Shown here piece after piece: positions 24,021-32,851 of a stretch of DNA of 64,000 bases. Within the stretch, counting starts at the first letter, position 1, and every line of letters begins with the position of its first letter. Source of the DNA: Alteribacter keqinensis (GTDB taxonomy: Bacteria; Bacillota; Bacilli; Bacillales; Salisediminibacteriaceae); the NCBI RefSeq assembly GCF_003710255.1, contig NZ_RHIB01000001.1:1612001-1676000 (forward strand), read 5' to 3'. A program made the translations under genes and the position numbers. The notes beneath the pieces are model-generated. The model was not told the DNA's origin. It saw only the letters and a program-made list of their open reading frames with translations, and made no database searches.

Positions 24021-25118
24021 ATGACCGATCAACTCATCACTCCTTGGGATCTTGATGGAACACTGCCGGAGTTTTTTGTACCGGAATACATTGAGAATAT
24101 GGCGCAGGACGTCATTGCCCAATACGATATGACTGTATCATCCATGGAAGTGATCACGACAAAGGCCGATAAAGGAGGACTCATCTGGAAGATTGAAACG
24201 AATCACGGACCGCGGAGTTTAAAAATTCTTCACCGCCGCCCTACCAGGAGTCTGTTCAGTATTTATGCACAGGAATATCTCGTTCATGAGAAAAAGGCAC
24301 GGATACCGGCAATCATTCACAGTAAGGAAGGACTGCCTTATGTGATCTCGGGAGGAAAAATATGGTTCGTTGCAGATTGGATTGAACCACTCGTCCCAGT
24401 CACCAAAGATCTTGCAGGTGCCGAAGCACTCTGTCACGCGATTGGAGAATTTCACACCCTGTCCAAAGGTTATACCCCTCCCACCGGTGCTGAAAATGCA
24501 AGCCGGCTATACCGCTGGCCAAAGACGTACGAAAAAGTTGTGAAAAAGATGAGCTGGTTCAGAAACATCGCCAATGCGTATCATGAGATGCCGGCCGCCT
24601 CCACGATTCTGTCTCTACTCGATGAGTTTGAGCGCCAGGCTGTCAGTGCCCGTGACCAGCTGATTCAATCCAACTACACCACTCTTGCCGCCCGTGGAAA
24701 CAAAGACTGGGGACTTGTCCACCAGGATTACGGCTGGTCTAACGGGCAGTCCGGACCCGATGGCATGTGGATCATTGATTTGGACGGAGTCGCATATGAC
24801 ATTGGGATCCGTGACCTCCGAAAGCTCATTACAGGAACGATGGACGACATCGGAAACTGGGACGTAACCTGGATGAGAGGGATGATTGAAGCCTATCACC
24901 AGTCACACCCGATCGATCCTGATCTTTATGACCTCCTTCTGATTGATATGAGCCTGCCAAACGAGTTCTATAAAAACGTAAAAGAAATGGTTTATGAGCC
25001 GGAATTGTTTATGGACGGTAACCTGGACGCCTTATGTCAGCGAATCGCCACAACTGACCAGTCCAAATGGCCTGCCATTGAAGAGCTCCGAAAGCTGAAA
25101 GGGGATATCCTGAAATGA
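24021..25118 (+). CDS. cotS: CotS-family spore coat kinase-like protein
   Basis: Protein of 365 residues with the aminoglycoside-phosphotransferase fold. The catalytic loop is LVHQDYGWSN (H-x-D-x4-N) near residue 235, followed by WIIDLDGVAYDIGIRDLRK with the metal-binding D. A lysine-bearing N-lobe strand (RSLKILHRRP) is present, so kinase activity is possible. Relatives CotS, CotI, YtaA and YutH attach to the spore coat in B. subtilis. GGAGGAG lies six bases before the ATG. The stop overlaps the start of the next gene (ATGA), reproducing the cotS-cotSA pairing, although gene order is reversed relative to some Bacillus. The symbol is by family and context. Confidence 0.82.
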   Translation: MTDQLITPWDLDGTLPEFFVPEYIENMAQDVIAQYDMTVSSMEVITTKADKGGLIWKIETNHGPRSLKILHRRPTRSLFSIYAQEYLVHEKKARIPAIIHSKEGLPYVISGGKIWFVADWIEPLVPVTKDLAGAEALCHAIGEFHTLSKGYTPPTGAENASRLYRWPKTYEKVVKKMSWFRNIANAYHEMPAASTILSLLDEFERQAVSARDQLIQSNYTTLAARGNKDWGLVHQDYGWSNGQSGPDGMWIIDLDGVAYDIGIRDLRKLITGTMDDIGNWDVTWMRGMIEAYHQSHPIDPDLYDLLLIDMSLPNEFYKNVKEMVYEPELFMDGNLDALCQRIATTDQSKWPAIEELRKLKGDILK

Positions 25119-26479
25119 AAATAGCGATTATCTGTACTGAAAAGCTCCCGATTCCCCCTATTCGCGGCGGCGCTATACAGACCTACATTGCAGGTGCCCT
25201 GCCATCATTAAAAAGACACCATGACATTACTGTTTACGGACGGTCGGACGAAGCCCTTGCCGACCGGGAAACCGCTGATGGTGTAAAATACATCCGTGTT
25301 CCCGGCGGACTTCTTGAAACGTACCGGGACGGTATTGCCGCGGTGTTAAAAGAAGAAACGTATGACGTGATTCATATCTTTAACCGTCCACGCCTCGTTG
25401 AAGCTGTGAGAAACGCAGCTCCAAAATCGCGCCTTATCCTGAGCATGCACAATGACATGTTTAAAAGAGAGAAAATTTCTCCTGAGGAAGGGGCGGCGGC
25501 TGTTGCTCAAGTAGATAAAATTATTACAATCAGTGATTACATCGGTCAGTCGATTGTTAAAGACTATCCGGAAGCGGCTCCGAAGCTCAAGACCATCTAT
25601 TCCGGTGTCGACTTAAACCAGTTTGTTCCTGCGTCCACTTCAAAAGGGAAACAGCTGCGTGATGCCGTCCGTTCGGAGCACAACCTCGGTTCAAAAAAGG
25701 TCATCATGTTTGCCGGACGGCTTTCAGCCAACAAAGGAGCCGATGTTCTTCTTGAGGCCATCCCGATTCTGGCAAAAAAACATTCAGACATTGCCCTTGT
25801 TCTGGTGGGGAGCAAATGGTTCAGTGACAACAACGTCACAGACTACGTCGCATACGTACGGGCGCTGGCCCAGCGGATGCCGGTTCCTGTTATTACAACC
25901 GGATTCGTGGATCCCAATGAAATCCAGCGCTGGTTCGCCGCAGCCGACGTTTTCGTTTGTCCTTCACAGTGGCAGGAGCCCCTTGCCCGTGTTCACTATG
26001 AAGCGATGGCGGCCGGTCTTCCGATTGTTACAACGGCCCGGGGCGGTAACCCTGAGGTCATTGACCCCGGTGTAAACGGATTTGTAATTGAAAACCCTGA
26101 GAATCCTCAGGAGTTTGCTGATAAACTGTCACAAATACTCGGAGATCCCGGGAATGCACAGAAGATGGGGGCAAACGGCCGTAAGCTGGCCGAGGAGCGT
26201 TTCCAATGGATACGGGTCGTAAGCGATATTCTTACAGTGTGGAAAGAGATGGCACACAATATCGAAACCGGGCAGCCCCTCGGACTTGGTGAAGGTGCTG
26301 TACCAGTTGAATCTGCAGAGGTTGAACCGCTCGAAGCTGTTGAGGTTATTGAGATTGATGAAGTGGCTGAGATTGTTGAACAACCTGAACACATATACAA
26401 ATATACAAACAATCCCCCGTCATCTCCAAAGCTGTTTATGGCAAACCAGACAAAGCAACGGAAGCGCCGGGTAAGTTAA
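25115..26479 (+). CDS. cotSA: CotSA-like family 1 glycosyltransferase with acidic C-terminal extension
   Basis: GT-B fold glycosyltransferase of 454 residues. The N-terminal domain starts MKIAIICTEKLPIPPIRGGA and has DVIHIFNRP; the C-terminal domain has MFAGRLSANKGADVLLEAIP and the donor-binding stretch VCPSQWQEPLARVHYEAMAA-GLPIV (E at the nucleotide-sugar site). CotSA in B. subtilis is a coat-associated protein of this class. After about residue 385 it adds roughly 65 residues rich in Val, Glu and Ile (EPLEAVEVIEIDEVAEIVEQ) and a basic end, a part absent from the paralogue at 30403-31551. It is coupled to the cotS-like gene by a four-base overlap. Confidence 0.85.
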   Translation: MKIAIICTEKLPIPPIRGGAIQTYIAGALPSLKRHHDITVYGRSDEALADRETADGVKYIRVPGGLLETYRDGIAAVLKEETYDVIHIFNRPRLVEAVRNAAPKSRLILSMHNDMFKREKISPEEGAAAVAQVDKIITISDYIGQSIVKDYPEAAPKLKTIYSGVDLNQFVPASTSKGKQLRDAVRSEHNLGSKKVIMFAGRLSANKGADVLLEAIPILAKKHSDIALVLVGSKWFSDNNVTDYVAYVRALAQRMPVPVITTGFVDPNEIQRWFAAADVFVCPSQWQEPLARVHYEAMAAGLPIVTTARGGNPEVIDPGVNGFVIENPENPQEFADKLSQILGDPGNAQKMGANGRKLAEERFQWIRVVSDILTVWKEMAHNIETGQPLGLGEGAVPVESAEVEPLEAVEVIEIDEVAEIVEQPEHIYKYTNNPPSSPKLFMANQTKQRKRRVS

Positions 26480-26654
26480 TCGTATTTTGATAAGTTATTT
26501 ATTGGCAATGACTTCCTTCATTGCTTCAGAGAGCGGTTCATAGGGTAAAATGCACCTTATGTGCCGCTTTTTTTGTTTCAGATCCTTCTCTTTCCAGTGG
26601 TGCAGGACATCACCGGTATACCTTCTCTTTACAAACGCTGTTTTGTAAAGAAAG

Positions 26655-26850
26655 TAGCTATTTAACGGTTACGATCAGCGTTTCTTGTTTAGCCACTTCT
26701 TTCAGCTCTATTCTACCGTCTTGAACGAATTTCTTAGGTGCTGCACCCTTTTTTACACTTAATTCCATCATTTCTAAATATCGTTCACGCTTTTTTACAG
26801 TTAAAGCCCCCTTTTCTACAGTAAGTCACCACCATTCTACGTTTAGTATC
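26655..26850 (+). repeat. Degenerate 21-bp-period repeat array (clearest example)
   Basis: The YTA step of a unit close to CTACAGTTAATNCCCCCTTT recurs at 26713, 26733, 26753, 26774, 26795, 26816 and 26837: spacings 20, 20, 21, 21, 21 and 21. Each unit ends in ATT or TTTT. Upstream, less regular units may begin at 26662 and 26689. The rest of the gap 26480-26944 holds no gene. The array ends 34 bases before a SigW-like promoter. Confidence 0.7.
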
Positions 26851-26870
26851 CCCCCTGATTCCTCCCAAAA

Positions 26871-26898
26871 CGAAACCTTCTTCCCCGATCTTCGTATA
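26871..26898 (+). promoter_or_regulatory. SigW-type ECF promoter candidate
   Basis: CGAAAC at 26871-26876 and CGTATA at 26893-26898 are separated by exactly 16 bases. The SigW consensus is TGAAAC-N16-CGTA(T/A)A, often with a CTT after the -35, as here. It lies 46 bases upstream of the membrane protein gene at 26945. An overlapping TATAAT at 26897-26902 could also serve SigA, but no good -35 was found for it. Confidence 0.6.
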
Positions 26899-26944
26899 TA
26901 ATTAAGAAGCTATTTCACAAAAATTTTGGGGGAGTTCATACAAG

Positions 26945-28645
26945 ATGTTTATTTACAGCTTACTTACCGCACTTCTTTTTCTAAATCCCATTCCAAGTTT
27001 ATGGGTAACATCCTTTAAAACGAAGAAAGGTTCACGTTTATTTCTTTATGAAAATGTTTCACGCTACATGATCGGGGTAATCGTAAGCTTTTTTATTTTT
27101 TACGTTGGCCTGATTGATGTGACGTGGCACGGAATCCTCAGCAGTTTTGCCATTATTATTATTCTGAATCTCTTATCCTCAGCTTCCCTGTCCTATTACT
27201 ATGAGAAGAAAACAACGTTATCCAACCGCGGTGCATTTATGGTCGGATGCCTTCTTGCTGCCGGGATGGCTTACATGTGGATTGTGTATCCCGCACAGAC
27301 TGCACAGGACCGGCACAGCCTTCCAGAGGCCACTGTAGAAATGGACGTCATGGAAAGCGCAAGTGAAGAGAACATCCGTGTTGTTCCTTATGGAAATGCC
27401 CGTTACCGCTCGGAAATCGTGTTTGGTGAATTGGACAATTCCGCCCGCTATCACCTCGGGGAATCGAGCATTCAAAAAATTGATGACGAACTCTACTGGG
27501 TCAGTCCGATTGAATTTGACGGCTTGTTCCGCTGGTTTACGACTGACCATGTCCCAGGCTACATTAAAGTGTCAGCGGAAAATCCGAACGACCAGGCCGA
27601 GCTTGTTGACACGTATGAAATGTCCTATGTACCTAGCGCCTACTTCGGTGAAAATGCTAAGCGAATGGTCCGAAGTGAGTATGAAGACATAATCATCGTA
27701 AGTGAATCGTTTGAGCCCGATGAGAACGGTCATCCGTACTATGTATTTTCCTATGGCTATTATGAGTTTTTCAGACACGGCAATAAAGCGGATGGCGTTG
27801 TCGTTCTTGATGCTGTATCCGGAGAAATGGAAAGGTACGACCTTGATGATATGCCGGAGTTTATCGACCAGGGGGTAGCTGAAATGACGGCCCTTAACTA
27901 TGCTACCTGGTTTGGTCAGTACGGCGGAGGATTTATTAATCGTTTCATCGGACGGGACGGCGTTCACGAGCCCCGCCGAAATGAAATGATCGGGGTATTT
28001 AATGCTGATAAAGATATGTACTGGTTTGTCGATCACGAAAGACCCCGGGGCTCAGGAAACACGATGGTCGGTTTCTCTATGATCAATGCCAGAACCGGTG
28101 AAATGACCTATTACGGAGGTCAGGAAGCACGGGGGATCTTAAACGGTAACGCAGCCCGCGATCGTGTGGACCGTGCATTTGAACGTGAACAGTGGATCGG
28201 AACCCAGCCGGTTCTTTACTCTGTTTACGGACAGTACACATGGGTTGTTCCGGTAGTTGACCGAAACAACGGCTTCCAGAAGATCGCCCTCGTCCACGCT
28301 GATTCCGGACGTGTGGTCTATGCCGATTCCCGCCGGGAAGTGTTTAACGAATACCAGAACTTCCTTGCTACAGGTCTTGATGAGGACATTGACATTCCTA
28401 CTGATATGGCCAATGAGGTGGAAGAAAACCTTACCGTCGAGCGTGTAACCCAGTCCACAGATGAGGACGGAACGATTGTGATGATTTTGTTTGAAGGAAA
28501 AGAACAGGTGTTTACTGTCCCTGTAAACCGTTCGCAGCTGGCTTTGTTTATCGAGCCGGGGGATGAACTGCTTGTTCAGTATATTGATACTGAAGAAGAT
28601 ACCATAGCAATCCAGAATTACAGAAACGAGTCGCTGGACCGGTAA
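26945..28645 (+). CDS. Large membrane-anchored protein of unknown function
   Basis: Protein of 566 residues. The first 120 residues form about four hydrophobic helices (MFIYSLLTALLFLNPIPSLW, a segment around YMIGVIVSFFIFYVGLI, one at ILSSFAIIIILNLLSSAS, one at GAFMVGCLLAAGMAYMWIVY). The remaining 440 residues are acidic, look beta-rich and are probably extracellular. They contain repeated strands of the form VVVLDAVSGEMERYDLDDMP, MINARTGEMTYYGG and IALVHADSGRVVYADS: a D/NA-x-(S/T)G-x-(M/V) motif three times, suggesting PepSY-like or propeller-like repeats. A SigW-like promoter would place it in the envelope-stress response. I do not recognise a named family. Confidence 0.65.
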   Translation: MFIYSLLTALLFLNPIPSLWVTSFKTKKGSRLFLYENVSRYMIGVIVSFFIFYVGLIDVTWHGILSSFAIIIILNLLSSASLSYYYEKKTTLSNRGAFMVGCLLAAGMAYMWIVYPAQTAQDRHSLPEATVEMDVMESASEENIRVVPYGNARYRSEIVFGELDNSARYHLGESSIQKIDDELYWVSPIEFDGLFRWFTTDHVPGYIKVSAENPNDQAELVDTYEMSYVPSAYFGENAKRMVRSEYEDIIIVSESFEPDENGHPYYVFSYGYYEFFRHGNKADGVVVLDAVSGEMERYDLDDMPEFIDQGVAEMTALNYATWFGQYGGGFINRFIGRDGVHEPRRNEMIGVFNADKDMYWFVDHERPRGSGNTMVGFSMINARTGEMTYYGGQEARGILNGNAARDRVDRAFEREQWIGTQPVLYSVYGQYTWVVPVVDRNNGFQKIALVHADSGRVVYADSRREVFNEYQNFLATGLDEDIDIPTDMANEVEENLTVERVTQSTDEDGTIVMILFEGKEQVFTVPVNRSQLALFIEPGDELLVQYIDTEEDTIAIQNYRNESLDR

Positions 28646-28654
28646 AGAAACGAA

Positions 28655-28690
28655 ACCGCCCGGAAGGTTATATTCCGGGCGGTTTTTATT
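28655..28690 (+). terminator. Intrinsic terminator
   Basis: ACCGCCCGGAA pairs perfectly with TTCCGGGCGGT around a 7-base loop, followed by TTTTATTT. It closes the membrane protein gene. Confidence 0.9.
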
Positions 28691-28734
28691 TCGCTGTTTC
28701 TTTAATTGTTAAAATCAATCCTTCGGAAGTGAGA

Positions 28735-28800
28735 GACAGGTGAGCCGCCACATCTCGGGGAGAATCGCGCGAATCCGCGAATAGGGAGCGTATCCATTGA
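28735..28800 (+). repeat. Fragment of the GC-rich interspersed repeat
   Basis: GCGCGAATCCGCGAATAGGGAGCG followed by TATCCATTG matches the right end of the copy at 54230-54360. The left end is missing. The sequence between here and the next copy (28801-29084) shows no supported gene. Confidence 0.45.
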
Positions 28801-29084
28801 ATGAAGCTTAGAGGATCGATGAGAGGTTAAACTCCCTCCCCCATTTTTTTCAAAGTACCCTTCTGTCAAACTTGTAAGGCCTGTTTGGAATCCTTGCATC
28901 GTACTTTCACGTCTTTTTTAACACGATTCTTCCGCCGGAATGTCAAACATCCACTCGCACGATGCGCTCTCAAAATCAGAAGATATCGATACACACCAGA
29001 TGCAAAATACCGCAACACAGTGAGAATATAATCCTCATGAACGCCTGATTTAGCATAGGTTTTGTTTTTCAACAAATAAAATGG

Positions 29085-29215
29085 AGCGAAAGGCGGCGAC
29101 TCCTGTGGGATTAGCATCAACTGAAGACCCCGCAGGCGGTCTTTCCCGAGGAGGCTGAAGTGATCCCCTCGGAAAGCGTCCGACTGCAGCGGAATGTATC
29201 GTTGAATTACAAAGA
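29085..29215 (+). repeat. GC-rich interspersed repeat copy
   Basis: It shows GGCGACTCCTGTGGGATTAG, GAAGACCCCGCAGGCGG, GAGGAGGCTGAAG and CCTCGGAAAGCGTCC in the order typical of the family. It lies just past the stop codon of the M42 peptidase gene. Confidence 0.65.
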
Positions 29216-29241
29216 TCATACAACTAGATCGGAAGATCCCT

Positions 29242-30291
29242 TTATAATACTAATTCCGACTGCAAATAGTGATAGAGCAATTTTGTAGTTTCTTCAATGG
29301 ACGTGATATGCGTTCGTTCGTAAGCGTGGGACGAATCGATTCCCGGTCCTACAAGACCATGGACGATGTCGTGTCCCGCACGGATCGCAGCAGAGGCGTC
29401 GGATCCGTAATACGGATAAATATCGAGCTTGTAGCCGATCCCGTTCTTTTCTGCCAGCTCAGTGAGGTTTTTACGAAGGCCGAGGTGATATGGACCGCTT
29501 GCATCTTTTACACATATAGAAGCGGTGTATTCATCCGTCTGCTGGCCATCCCCCATTGCCCCCATGTCCACAGCAAGGTATTCAACTGTTTCAGGTGTAA
29601 TATTGGAGTTTCCGCCGTACCCGATTTCTTCGTTGTTTGAAATAAGAAAGTGAGTCGTATACGGAACCTCAATCTTCTCTTCTTTCACCTGCTTGATAAG
29701 CTGCAGAAGAATGCCAACGCTTGCTTTATCATCAAGATGACGTGACTTAATAAAACCGTTCGGCAGTACCTCGACCCTTGGATTGAGACTCACAAAGTCC
29801 CCTACTTGAATACCGAGCGCTCTGACGTCTTTTTCCGACCGGACTTTTTCATCAATCCGGACCTCCATATTATCCTGGTTTCTATCGGCTTTTCCTGCAT
29901 CTTTATAGACATGAACAGAAGTCTGGTGCATCAGAATGGTGCCCGTAAACGCGCTGCCTTCCGCTGTTTCAATTTCACAGTACTCTCCTTCGATGGCATT
30001 GTATTTATATCCGCCGATCAAATCCAGCTTCAGGCGGCCGCTCGGTTTGATCTCCTTTACCATTGCCCCGAGAGTATCTACATGAGCTGTTAGCATACGG
30101 TGCCTGTCCTCATCTTTGCCGGGCAGTGTGGCGATAAGTCCTCCCTTACGATTCCGGGTCGTCTCAACTTCCATCCCCGTCAAAAACTCTTCCACATATG
30201 TAATCACCTTATCCGTATTCCCCGATGGACTGGGAATCATTACAAGCTTCTTAATGAGCTCAACGGTCTCTTTTGAATCTGGATAACTCAT
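29242..30291 (-). CDS. M42-family metallo-aminopeptidase
   Basis: Cytoplasmic peptidase or deacylase of 349 residues, related to YhfE, YsdC and FrvX of Bacillus and to TET aminopeptidases. Metal ligands are visible: TAHVDTLG (His, Asp), SRHLDDKASV (bridging Asp), NNEEIGYGG (catalytic Glu pair), AVDMGAMG (Asp) and SSHAYERTH (His). It probably forms dodecamers that trim short peptides. The ATG at 30291 is preceded by GGAGAG; the 23 extra in-frame upstream codons run through the palindrome at 30332-30375 and are not plausible. It lies downstream of, and on the same strand as, the second glycosyltransferase. Confidence 0.88.
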   Translation of the reverse strand: MSYPDSKETVELIKKLVMIPSPSGNTDKVITYVEEFLTGMEVETTRNRKGGLIATLPGKDEDRHRMLTAHVDTLGAMVKEIKPSGRLKLDLIGGYKYNAIEGEYCEIETAEGSAFTGTILMHQTSVHVYKDAGKADRNQDNMEVRIDEKVRSEKDVRALGIQVGDFVSLNPRVEVLPNGFIKSRHLDDKASVGILLQLIKQVKEEKIEVPYTTHFLISNNEEIGYGGNSNITPETVEYLAVDMGAMGDGQQTDEYTASICVKDASGPYHLGLRKNLTELAEKNGIGYKLDIYPYYGSDASAAIRAGHDIVHGLVGPGIDSSHAYERTHITSIEETTKLLYHYLQSELVL

Positions 30292-30331
30292 ACGCCTCTC
30301 TCCTTTTTTGTTTGTTTTGGGGTCTTGTTTT

Positions 30332-30375
30332 GGGGTCTGGCCCTGTGTGAATTTTTCCACACAGGGCCAGACCCC
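30332..30375. repeat. Long palindrome with GGGGTCTGRCCC motif (copy 1)
   Basis: GGGGTCTGGCCCTGTGTG pairs perfectly with CACACAGGGCCAGACCCC around an 8-base loop. On the plus strand a T-run follows after CGACTC. A second, related palindrome is at 33836-33886. GGGGTCT is also repeated immediately to the left at 30319. It separates the glycosyltransferase and M42 peptidase genes. Confidence 0.8.
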
Positions 30376-30402
30376 CGACTCTTTTTTTATTATAGCAGAC
30401 TC

Positions 30403-31551
30403 TCACGTTCGGTTGAGGCTGTCGTAGACATCTGTCACCCGTCTCGCTGCGTTTTTAAACTGAAAGTTTGCTTCTACAAAGCGCCTGCCGTTTTCTGTGA
30501 TGTAGGACGTAAGAGAGGGTGCCTGCAGGTAATATTCAATCCCTTCTATAAACGCTTCGGGCTTTGTGTAATCATCAATCAAGTAGCCGTTCTGCCCGTG
30601 AAGGATGACTTCCCCGTTTCCCCCGCGGTTTGTTGTTACTATGGGTATTCCTGCAGCCATCGCTTCATAATGAACCCTGGCAAGTGGTTCCTCCCACTGG
30701 GAAGGGCATACAAAAATATCGCCCATGAGGAACATGTTGCCGATCACATCAGACGGAACAAACCGGGTAAATATCACGTGGTTCCTTAAACTCCGGGCCT
30801 GCCTGTATAAATCTCTCGTATAACGGTTCATGCCATCATCGGAAAACCATTTGCCTCCTACGATCATTAAAACAAGATTCGGGTGTTTTTTTACTAGGGT
30901 TTTCATGGCATCCACGAGGAGATGGGCACCTTTGTTCCTGGAAAGCCTCCCCACAAACAGGATTACCTTTTTATTTTCCACTTCATAGCGTCTCCGGTAT
31001 TCCGACCGAATCTCTATCCCTGTTTCCGACTTCCTGAGAGGAAATTTGGACAGATCAACTCCGGAGTATACAACGGTGGTTTTTCCCGCTGCTTCCGGAA
31101 AGCGTTCTATGACACGCTGTTTAATAAAATAGCTGATGGTCACAACCCGGCTTACGAGGCGGACAACTTCAGCCCCTTCTTCATCACTGATTTTTTCAAC
31201 TGCCATCATATCATTGTGGAGACCGAGGACAAATCTGCTCCAGGGGGAGGAATTGTAATAGAGGTGAAGGTTGGCCGGGCGGTTAAACACATGAATCACG
31301 TCATACCTCCGCCTCTTTAAATGGTCTGCCACATTTGTTTCGTAACTCTCTTTCGGAAAATGAATGTATTCTGTCCCGTTTTCAGCGCTGTAGTCTTTAA
31401 GATTCGGATCACTGATTGAATAAATCGTAAGCTGGTATTTTTCCTTTAGAAATGGCGTAATCCCATCGATAAACATTTGAATGGCTCCGCCTTTTACAGC
31501 GGGAGCGGGAAGACTTTCGGTACAGATGAGGGCAACCTTCACTGTCCTCAC
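30403..31551 (-). CDS. Family 1 glycosyltransferase, CotSA paralogue
   Basis: GT-B fold glycosyltransferase of 382 residues, clearly paralogous to the CotSA-like protein at 25115 along its whole length: VALICTESLPAPAVKGGAIQ, DVIHVFNRP, GLHNDMMAVEKISDEEGAEV, LFVGRLSRNKGAHLLVDAMK and CPSQWEEPLARVHYEAMAAG. It lacks the acidic C-terminal extension. The GTG start overlaps the ugd stop by four bases, so the two are one transcript. An internal GTG at 31542 is an alternative start. Coupling to the UDP-glucose dehydrogenase gene suggests that it may use UDP-glucuronate or a derived sugar, which is inference. Confidence 0.85.
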   Translation of the reverse strand: MRTVKVALICTESLPAPAVKGGAIQMFIDGITPFLKEKYQLTIYSISDPNLKDYSAENGTEYIHFPKESYETNVADHLKRRRYDVIHVFNRPANLHLYYNSSPWSRFVLGLHNDMMAVEKISDEEGAEVVRLVSRVVTISYFIKQRVIERFPEAAGKTTVVYSGVDLSKFPLRKSETGIEIRSEYRRRYEVENKKVILFVGRLSRNKGAHLLVDAMKTLVKKHPNLVLMIVGGKWFSDDGMNRYTRDLYRQARSLRNHVIFTRFVPSDVIGNMFLMGDIFVCPSQWEEPLARVHYEAMAAGIPIVTTNRGGNGEVILHGQNGYLIDDYTKPEAFIEGIEYYLQAPSLTSYITENGRRFVEANFQFKNAARRVTDVYDSLNRT

Positions 31552-32828
31552 ACCCGTCCAGAGCCGATTGCCCGGTATGTTAAACCGGCTTCTGTTACAG
31601 TTCTGTGATTAAGAACATTTCGGGCATCAAGGACAATGTTTCCTTTCATTAATGAACGGACCCGGTTCCAATCCACTGAGTTGAAGACTGCCCATTCCGT
31701 AGCAAGGATAAGGGCATCCGCTTCTTTCACAGATTCATAGAGGTCATGCTGGGAAACGATGCCTTCCACTTCTTTTACCAAAGGGTCGAAAGCAAGGACT
31801 TCGGCACCTTTTTCAATAAGGGAGAGGATGAGCAGAATGGCCGGCGAATGCCTTGTGTCATCGGTATCGGGCTTAAAGCTTAAGCCCCAGACTGCGATGC
31901 GTTTCTGCTTAAGAATCCCGAGATCTTCTTCCAGCTTGGCGGTATATCTGTTTACCTGCTGGTCGTTTACCTTTGCTGCAGAAGGAAGAAGGTGTGCGTC
32001 CACCTGTTTCCCGGCTGCAGAATAAAGGAGGGCACTCAAATCCTTGGGCAGGCATGATCCCCCGTAGCCTAGTCCGGAACGCAGAAACGCAGGACCAATT
32101 CTCGGATCTGCGCCGATCCCTTCAGCCACTTCCTTTACATTTACATGAAAAGCGTCACAAATTGAGGCGATTTCATTAATAAATGAGATTTTGACAGCTA
32201 AAAACACATTGGATGCGTACTTGATCATTTCCGCCCCTGTGAGGGTTGTTTCATATACGGGAGCGTTGGTGAATGCAAACAGTTCCTTTACGACAGACGC
32301 TCCCCTTGCTGATTTTGCTCCTATGACTACCCGGTCGGGGTTAACTGTATCGTAAAGGGCGGTTCCTTCTTTTAAAAATTCCGGATTGGAAACAACGTCA
32401 AAAAGAGCCGGGTCTGCATTTTCAAGCAGCGTTTCATGGATCCATTCGTTTGTTCCAAGGGGCACGGTGCTTTTTGTTACGATGGTTTTGTAGCTTGTAA
32501 TGCCGGAGGCGAGATCGTCTATTGCTGTTTTTAAATAGGTGAGGTCGGGCTCTCCGGTTGCTTTAGGAGGTGTTCCTACAGCGATAAAGACCACATCTGC
32601 TTCTTTTACTGCTGATACAGTCTGGTCTGTAAACGTCAGTTTGTTGTTTGCCAGTGTACGGTCCAGTACCTCCTGAAGGCCTGGTTCGAAAAAAGGGACC
32701 TGCCCTTTTGCCAGTTTTTCAAGTTTACTTTGGTCATTGTCGATGCATGTGACGGTGCTGCCTTTGTCTGCCAGTACACACGAGGTTGTGAGCCCTACAT
32801 ATCCTGCTCCTATAACTGCGATTTTCAC
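31548..32828 (-). CDS. ugd: UDP-glucose 6-dehydrogenase
   Basis: Cytoplasmic enzyme of 426 residues oxidising UDP-glucose to UDP-glucuronate with two NAD+. The N-terminal Rossmann motif is VIGAGYVGLTTSCVLAD; SNPEFLKEGTAL and the catalytic Cys loop GLGYGGSCLPKDLSAL (Cys near residue 260) are intact, and the C-terminal domain has WGLSFKPDTDDTRHSPA. Length is normal. The start is a GTG with GGGAGG upstream. It is divergent from galU, which provides its substrate. B. subtilis relatives (TuaD, YtcA, Ugd) feed teichuronic acid or exopolysaccharide; here the cotranscribed glycosyltransferase is coat-type. Confidence 0.93.
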   Translation of the reverse strand: MKIAVIGAGYVGLTTSCVLADKGSTVTCIDNDQSKLEKLAKGQVPFFEPGLQEVLDRTLANNKLTFTDQTVSAVKEADVVFIAVGTPPKATGEPDLTYLKTAIDDLASGITSYKTIVTKSTVPLGTNEWIHETLLENADPALFDVVSNPEFLKEGTALYDTVNPDRVVIGAKSARGASVVKELFAFTNAPVYETTLTGAEMIKYASNVFLAVKISFINEIASICDAFHVNVKEVAEGIGADPRIGPAFLRSGLGYGGSCLPKDLSALLYSAAGKQVDAHLLPSAAKVNDQQVNRYTAKLEEDLGILKQKRIAVWGLSFKPDTDDTRHSPAILLILSLIEKGAEVLAFDPLVKEVEGIVSQHDLYESVKEADALILATEWAVFNSVDWNRVRSLMKGNIVLDARNVLNHRTVTEAGLTYRAIGSGRV

Positions 32829-32851
32829 GCTTGTTCCTCCCTGTCCCTTTG

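Noticed and set aside
26655-26850. CRISPR array
   Set aside because: Units are 21 bp with no separate conserved repeat and variable spacer, and no cas genes are present.
28866-29219. 117-codon minus-strand frame in the gap after the membrane protein gene
   Set aside because: Considered as a transposase remnant, but no catalytic motif or family wording could be found, and it runs into the GC-rich repeat.
30292-30360. N-terminal extension of the M42 peptidase
   Set aside because: It is translated from a palindromic repeat and has no ribosome site; family members start near 30291.
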